The position numbers and the translations under genes are program-made. A stretch of 64,000 bases of DNA from Apium graveolens (Eukaryota; Streptophyta; Magnoliopsida; Apiales; Apiaceae). Shown piece after piece: positions 58,275-64,000 of this stretch. The notes under the pieces are model-generated. The model saw nothing but the letters and a program-made list of their open reading frames with translations, was not told the origin of the DNA and ran no database searches. The DNA is taken from the NCBI RefSeq assembly GCF_009905375.1, contig NC_133648.1, positions 24,881,109 to 24,945,108 on the forward strand, given 5' to 3'. The stretch's first letter is position 1; each line of letters opens with the position of its first letter.

Positions 58275-59059
58275 TTTGGTAATTTGGTCTTGTTTTGGTT
58301 AAATGTGTTTTGGATTTTTATTTGGCTAATGACTGTGCTTTGATTATGGATGCTTTCATGTTTATATATATTTTGGTTGATGTACAATTTGAGGTTGACA
58401 TGAATGTCCAAAGCTATTATCGGAATGCCTCTAGTAGTATATTATCATCCTATTGTTGTGGCATGGTTTGTGTTTTTTGTGCGGCATGTAATGGACCTCT
58501 AATTTTAAACAAAGGATATATATTTTGTGGTTAATCGTAAGTCTAATAACAATAAGTGTTATTCCGTATATATAAGGGGATGATCTTTATTAGGTAAGGG
58601 GACACGTGTTCTAGTAAAAATAAAATTTTACTTTTTTTTCATTATTAAAATTATTGAAAATATATAAAAATGTTTCTGAAAATTTAATAATATAAAAGTA
58701 TATTTACAAAATATAGATTGTATTTCCTTTGAGTTTGATTCCTTGATTTTTGGATCCGACAGTAAGACTTTTAAATTAACTAATAATATTCTCGTGATGA
58801 GATGCCACATCGTTTTGTCAAGATTTTTGATACTCAATTTATAATACAAGACATTCCATCAAAGTATTTTTACATGTATCCCAATACCCAAATTATGATG
58901 CAAGACCTTCCATCAAACTATTTTTACATGTATCTCCAGATATTAATTTATTAATTTGGTTCAATAAAATTTTCTGAAATACAAGATTGCGAGAAAAATC
59001 ACTAGCCCGAGCTCATATCATACAAGAACAAATGCATACCAGTGTTCAAAATCGTGCAG
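58275..59059. other. Intergenic in the peptide cluster
   Basis: AT-rich. Short frames seen here have no supporting features. About 58800-58920 contains a near-direct repeat of a 30-bp block (caagacattccatcaaagta / caagaccttccatcaaacta). Confidence 0.4.
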
Positions 59060-59299
59060 TATATCAGTGTTAGCGGATGTGCATGACTTACAACTCCTTG
59101 TAACACAATCTTTAAATAGTTCTTAAGGCAAATTGAGATCACCAACTACAAGAGTACATACGCTGTAACATTCCCCGCAACAAGTATTTCAAATCTTGTC
59201 GTTTGCTGCAACGGTCTCGTTAATATTTGTGCACATACAATTAGCATTATTAAGAGCAACACGCTTATGATGCCTCTCTTCTCCCTTGCTAATTGCTAT
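59060..59299 (-). pseudogene. Cysteine-rich secreted peptide, broken copy 2
   Basis: Homologous to the intact paralogues: ISKGEE at the start, a frame change in the signal peptide, then TCCGECYSVCTLVVGDLNLP and further Cys residues. The start codon is ATA instead of ATG (59297-59299). There is an in-frame TGA before the cysteine motif and a TAA after it. It is the most decayed of the four copies. Confidence 0.65.
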
Positions 59300-59323
59300 T
59301 TGGTTGCTATTTCTTTTTTTTGA

Positions 59324-59900
59324 TTATGTCTGTTTAGTGTTGTAAATTACACTAACAAATATTGCAACATAGAGGCAAGTGTATAAAAAATTTAGTAAGT
59401 TCAGGTCAAGACCACAGTCAACAAAACAAAACATGCATGTAAACAAAATTAGTAACTGAAATAACGAAGAGAGAAAGGAAGATGTACCCGAAACTATAGC
59501 TTTCATCAGTGTCTGAAAATAATGGTACACAGATACAAAAAACCAAGAAAATATGATCACAGCTGAGTCACCAGGCCTTGCTCGAAGTCCTGGCTGCTCT
59601 TGAAGAGAATATTGCCCCCTACCTGCTGCGTTTGAGATGCGTGCAATATCTCCACCAGGATAAAACAGCTCAGAGTTGATGTTAACAGCAACAACAAAAC
59701 CTCCACCTCGACCAGCACCTCAGTCGCCGGAAAACCAACCTACAGCACTTCGAACTTGCGTTTCTGGGAGAGAAAATGCAGAGAGGGAGAAAAGAGGAGA
59801 ATGTTGTGTGGTCTGTTTCATCAACAACTTAGGCCCTCTATTTATAGTAGAGGCTAAGTGTAACTTACAACCTTGACATTAATAGACTTTAATATACATT
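59324..59900 (-). repeat. LTR-like fragment with TATA box on the minus strand
   Basis: The minus strand has CTATAAATAGAGGG (about 59836-59849) followed by a CT-rich leader and the words TTTTATCCTGGTGGAGATAT and CTTCAAGAGCAGCC. This layout is reminiscent of the promoter and R region of a Copia LTR. No second LTR or internal domain is present, so it would be a solo or truncated LTR. The call is tentative; a decayed promoter of a host gene is possible. Confidence 0.35.
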
Positions 59901-60290
59901 AATATCAGAAATCAAAACTGCTCATTTAATACATAAATCAAAACTGCTGATTTTGAATTTAAATAAAATGTAACAGCTTTTGTATTTAATCCACACATTA
60001 AATCAGTTTTAATGTTTTTAATTATGAATCTTTATTTATCAGTTACATGTCAAGATTATGTTCTGAATTAATGGCCTAGTTAAGCGTCGGTTGGGGGATT
60101 ATGTTTTAAATCAAAAATATCAAATTAATTTTTTGTAATTTTTTGGTAAGGATAATCAGGTAAATTCAGTGTGTACCCAAAAACAGGTGTCTTACAAAAA
60201 ATTTTAATATTTCGTATTTTATATAATAATAATAGATAGATCAGAATGATTTGTATTTCCCATTGCCAACAATTCTTTCACACCTTCGGG

Positions 60291-60634
60291 GTTCTAAAAA
60301 ATTCCGATTATTTTTTTGTAGGATACGTGATCGATTCGATTTTTAAAATCCGATTAATTCATGCATATTTTTTTGATCGGTATATTGCAAAATAAACTAT
60401 TATATATAAAAATTAATTTTAATCAAATTTATATAAGTATAAATTGTATAATATGATATATATATATATTACTAAATTACTAATAAAATAAGAATATTAA
60501 AGTCAAATATAATTTAAAAATAAATGCATTCGATTTTTTCTCTGATTAATTCGTTAAATAATTTCCGATTATCCTATTAATCATAAATTTTTATCTTGAC
60601 CGTTATCTTCCTATTATCGATTTTTATAATATTG
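60291..60634. repeat. MITE-like element, relative of the pair at 9188-9804
   Basis: Starts GTTCTAAAAAATTCCGATTA and ends ATTATCGATTTTTATAATAT, an inverted match. The centre has ATCCGATTAATTC and related words. Same family as the two units near 9.2-9.8 kb. Confidence 0.55.
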
Positions 60635-61484
60635 CATTCTAACGGTAATAGGTTGGTGCAAGGAGGAATTAACATAAATGTGCACGTCTCTGCGTCAGGG
60701 TTGCAATCCTTGATCTTTTTCATTAAGAACAGATAAGTCTTAGAATTCTTTTGAAATATTTCCTCGGTTGTTAACGAGTACTAACGTAGGGTAATGTTAA
60801 AAGTAAAAAATATTGTTGCAAAGTGAGTTGATAGGGATTATATAACATAATGAAATAATTTAGTTAATGTTATTAGTGTAAATGTACAAGAATATATTTA
60901 TATTTACCTAATAAAAAAATAACATGTATTATTTTATAACTATATTAAAAACTAATTATGTACCATGTATTTTCCTATAACATATCTATCTACTCACTTT
61001 GTATAGAACCCGGGAATTTGACATATTTTAGTCATAGTTTAGGTGCATATCTTATATTTTGGTTTAGACCTGGTGGAATTGAATATGACTATAGCAGCAG
61101 ATTCTAGTAAATAAAAATGGTCATATGATATTCATGTTTTTAGTGGCTAAAAATTTAAAATATACCCATCAAAATTTTTTTACATGAAAAGTTGTTAATT
61201 TGAGATCCAACTACTTGAAAGTAGTCAATTTAAAATCTCAAATCTGTCGATGTTAAATTTGAAATTTTACTAACTATATAATGGCTAACTTAATAATTAA
61301 TCCGCTTAGAAATACAAGTCGACAATAAATAGATACTTAACTCTAATGCATAACAAAGCAATAAAACTATATAAAAAAACGCGTTATATAATCAAATGCA
61401 CGTTCACGGACAATTTGTCTTAATATGAATTCATCATACATCTATATTATATGGTACTTTGTAAAAATATTTATTTGGATACTC
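60635..61484. other. Intergenic, no feature recognised
   Basis: AT-rich, no coding, no clear repeat. Confidence 0.45.
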
Positions 61485-61718
61485 CTAGTTGTACAAAATT
61501 GAAGGACCGCACTGCAAACCTAGTGAAGCACATTTTTTATAACAATCTTTAAGACATATCAAATTGACAGTGCCAATTAGGGGATTGGTGCAAACGCCGA
61601 AACAATCCCCGCAACAAGTATCCCAGGGCTTGCCGTCTGCAGCTATCTTGCTAATATTTGCACACACCAGTAGCCTAACAAATAGCAACACACACACCAT
61701 TCCCTTCTCCACCGCCAT
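61485..61718 (-). CDS. Small secreted cysteine-rich peptide, 77 aa, Ole e 6-like pattern
   Basis: A signal peptide (MAVEKGMVCVLLFVRLLVCA), then a mature part starting about residue 28 with TCCGDCFGVC, a loop of twelve residues (TNPLIGTVNLI), CLKDCYKKC and a last Cys in GLQC. It is the intact paralogue of 58038-58274 with about the same length and identical cysteine order, but much of the non-cysteine sequence differs. That suggests diversification after duplication. The predicted product is extracellular; expression site and function cannot be read from sequence. Confidence 0.82.
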   Translation of the reverse strand: MAVEKGMVCVLLFVRLLVCANISKIAADGKPWDTCCGDCFGVCTNPLIGTVNLICLKDCYKKCASLGLQCGPSILYN

Positions 61719-61897
61719 TTAATTTGCTTAATTTGCTTTGGTTAACTCTATTTAACACTTGAAATTTGGTTGACAATAATAAGTTTGTATGTCTGTGCGC
61801 TGTATATAGTGTTCAGAGGTCAAGATATGGGTCTGTCATTTAGAGATAAGATTTTTTTTTTAATTCATTTAATATGCACTAATTTTTACTACACTGA

Positions 61898-62324
61898 GGA
61901 ATATATTCATTTAAGATTTTAAAAGATTTTTAATAATTTATGAATTTTAAAAAAAAATTGTTGATTTTAAATTGGCCAGTGATTTTGATGGAGTTGATAA
62001 AAAATCCTATAAAGTCTTGAAGATTTTGTGGAGGTTTTCAAAAATCCATCAAAATCTCATGAATTTTGGAGAGGTTTTAAAATATTAAAAATGTACTAGC
62101 AAATTACTCAAAATCCACAACTTTTTCAAATAAAATAAAATTCATGGATTTTTGAATACCATCAGATTTTGATTAATTTATTTAATTTCAAATCGAATAC
62201 CACCAAATTTTGATTAACTTTTTAAAATCTTATACAATCAGATTTGAAAAGATTATCAAATTGGATACCCCACTATTTTCAAAATCCATAAAAATTCTTT
62301 AAAATTTCAATTAAATACACATCC
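61898..62324. mobile_element. MITE-like element with about 50-bp inverted ends
   Basis: The left end GGAATATATTCATTTAAGAT and the right end, reversed, GGATGTGTATTTAATTGAAA are followed on both sides by ATTTTAAA[AG]ATTTTTA and GAATTTT-type sequence. Internal words such as aaaatccatcaaaatctc also pair with their inverses. A non-autonomous DNA element; the duplication is unclear (TGA or TAA). Confidence 0.6.
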
Positions 62325-62814
62325 TAAATTGTATCGGTTTGGATATTGTTATTATCCAATTTTTGACACATTATTCTTATCTAATCACTGGATTATGAGA
62401 TCTAATTTATGTTCTATTTAATTTATCTAAAGTAAAACATACATATTGATATAACAAAGATAAAACAATACACTAAAAATGAACAAAAAAAAATTAATTA
62501 ACCCAACGACCCAATCAATAATATATACATAATAAATCACTTGTCATGTTGCAATTCGAAAACAGTTTACATATATACATATTCATACACATTTCGATGA
62601 GTTGTAATATTTAACCACTTCAAATCGATTAAATTAATATATTAGACCAGATTGAACAATTTCTATTATTAAAACTCGAAACTAATCGGATTAGAGCTAT
62701 ATCCTTTTGATTAAATTAAACTTTTTTAATATTTTATAGTCTATTTTGCCCAAAATTTTGCATGCTTTAGATTTAAGGTCCATAAAGAGATTGAGATTAA
62801 TTATTATGCAATAA

Positions 62815-63717
62815 TGTAGGTTTAGATGAGGTTCTTTGTTCAAAGGTTAATGGTTTTTGAGGTACCTGCATCAAGGTGCAGGGATCTTGGTCTAAATAGC
62901 AGCTGACCAGGAGGTTCAGTTAACTGTAAACAGGTCTGTAGGCTCGAGGAAGGTACTGAGATACGTCAGGAACGGGTCTTTATATGCTGGTGAGGTGCGG
63001 GAAGCACCTAGATAGGTAAAAGGATGGTGAGGTGTTGATACAAGAGTATCAGCATACCTCAGTTAGCAGGAATAATGAACCTCGACTGGCAGTGATAGTG
63101 GTAAACTATGACTGTACCTCCTACAATAAAGGAGAACATCTCATATCCACATGGAATGGACTTATAACGGGATTCTATCACCATAGAACGTGGTAAACAT
63201 TAATTATTACAGGATAAACACATAAATTCATGTAAATCATATCTCGGTAATGGATTAAAATGGGTTTCTAAGTGTCTAGTCGTACCTAGACACTGAACCT
63301 CACTTGCAAACAGTTGAATTAATTGTGGGAACTGGTTTTGTCTTATGAAAAACGTAGATTATTGGCCAAGGAATGGAGTCCAATCCTAGAGAACTACATT
63401 GAGCTTGATTCCTATATATAGGGTATATATGGAATTGGCAAAGGGGTTTGAATATTCGCTTTTTGCACATTGGCACGTGTAACCATTCTGATTATTTTCC
63501 AAGTACATTTGGCAGGATTCGAGAAGGCATTTCTCAGTCATTTTACTTGATTCTTTGCTGGCTCAGTTCGTTAATCATACAAAAATATAGCTTCATTTTA
63601 GTTGTTGAACCTCCGTTCAGCAGATGCAGCAACTTCTAATTAATTGAAAACTAAGGGTAATTCAGTTATTCAATCACAATAAATAAGGGGTGTTATAATC
63701 AATTTTCTCTCATAACA
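62815..63717 (+). repeat. Probable 5' LTR of a Ty3/gypsy-like element
   Basis: Runs from TGTAGGTTTAGATGAGG to CATAACA, a TG...CA unit of about 0.9 kb, with a TATA-like run (ctatatatagggtatatatgg, 63413-63433). It is followed by a primer-binding-like sequence and a gag-like start. The second LTR lies outside the window, so limits are provisional. Confidence 0.5.
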
Positions 63718-63740
63718 TTTTTGACACTAGAAGGAGGGGA
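63718..63740 (+). other. Putative primer binding site
   Basis: Reads TTTTTGACACTAGAAGGAGG right after the presumed LTR end, similar in place and wording to TTGGCGCTAGAAGGAGGG sites of plant gypsy elements. Match to a particular tRNA not established. Confidence 0.4.
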
Positions 63741-63767
63741 CTCCGATATCTTTTTTGAGATTGAAAG

Positions 63768-64000
63768 ATGTCAGGAAATTCTGACGAGGAAGGAACACCG
63801 AGAAGGGGTCAAAATGACAATAATGACGATCCTAGTGAAGAGGTTACTAACTAGGATGTCTTGAATCACCTACGACAGATGAGCACCAGGATTGATTCCT
63901 TAGAGAAGACGTCCACGAGGCTAAGTAAGCATATGAGGAAGCAGAAAACCGTGGGGAAGAAAGATGTTAGGTCACACACACACTGTAGAAGGGGCTTGAA
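63768..64000 (+). pseudogene. Start of a retrotransposon gag, cut by the window edge, with one in-frame stop
   Basis: The ATG at 63768 gives MSGNSDEEGTPRRGQNDNND, a charged, Asn- and Asp-rich start. It meets a TAG at about 63852 and continues in the same frame with a coiled-coil-like MSTRIDSLEKTSTRLSKH. This fits the N-terminus of a Ty3/gypsy gag polyprotein, but only 77 codons are visible. Confidence 0.45.

Noticed and set aside
58295..58534. 79-codon plus-strand frame next to the peptide gene
   Set aside because: No homology or features; lies in the promoter region of the minus-strand peptide gene.

Overview
The window is nuclear DNA of a flowering plant, most likely a eudicot. The evidence is GT-AG introns, plant-only families (NPH3/RPT2-like, WAV3-type RING, plant synaptotagmin, plant mobile domain), AT-rich intergenic DNA and nested plant transposons. 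I cannot fix the species; small secreted peptides with an Ole e 6-like cysteine pattern fit an asterid but do not prove it.

Host genes. Positions 651-4040 (+) encode a 635-aa BTB/NPH3 protein in four exons. Positions 5240-8888 (-) encode a 690-aa WAV3/EDA40-like RING plus VWA E3 ligase in two exons, convergent with the first gene. Positions 36461-42322 (-) encode a 548-aa synaptotagmin (SYT1/2-like; N-terminal membrane anchor, SMP, C2A, C2B) in twelve exons, one intron using a GC donor. Positions 56190-61718 (-) hold a tandem cluster of four small secreted cysteine-rich peptide genes, two open and two broken.

Mobile DNA fills most of the rest. The main object is a giant Mutator-like element (MULE), 11417-34147, with a perfect 9-bp target duplication (gttgtatgg) and terminal inverted repeats of about 0.65 kb. 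It carries a broken MuDR-type transposase reading toward the right end. On the opposite strand it carries a plant-mobile-domain fragment and three small charged genes: two share termini (MDKGKGHA at the start, YVVNLAD at the end), and the third forms a divergent pair with another small gene on the plus strand. It also holds two tandem arrays (about 230 bp x 4 and about 147 bp x 5). Inside the transposase sit a 9.0-kb Copia retrotransposon (21811-30839, duplication gcttt) and a 753-bp hAT-type MITE (31252-32004).

To the right are a Tourist-like MITE with internal triplication (34505-35423), a nearly intact 3.0-kb PIF/Harbinger element with both proteins (43387-46369), a fragment of one LINE (about 46597-47300, +), an almost full-length broken L1-type LINE (about 47568-52975, -), several small MITEs and SINE-like pieces, and at the right edge a Ty3/gypsy-like LTR running into a gag start.

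Together: ordinary single-copy host genes on both sides of a layered transposon nest. The order of events can be read from target duplications: the MULE inserted first, then Copia and the hAT MITE broke its transposase. Single-base stops occur across the MULE, Copia and LINE genes, whereas the Harbinger transposase is almost open.
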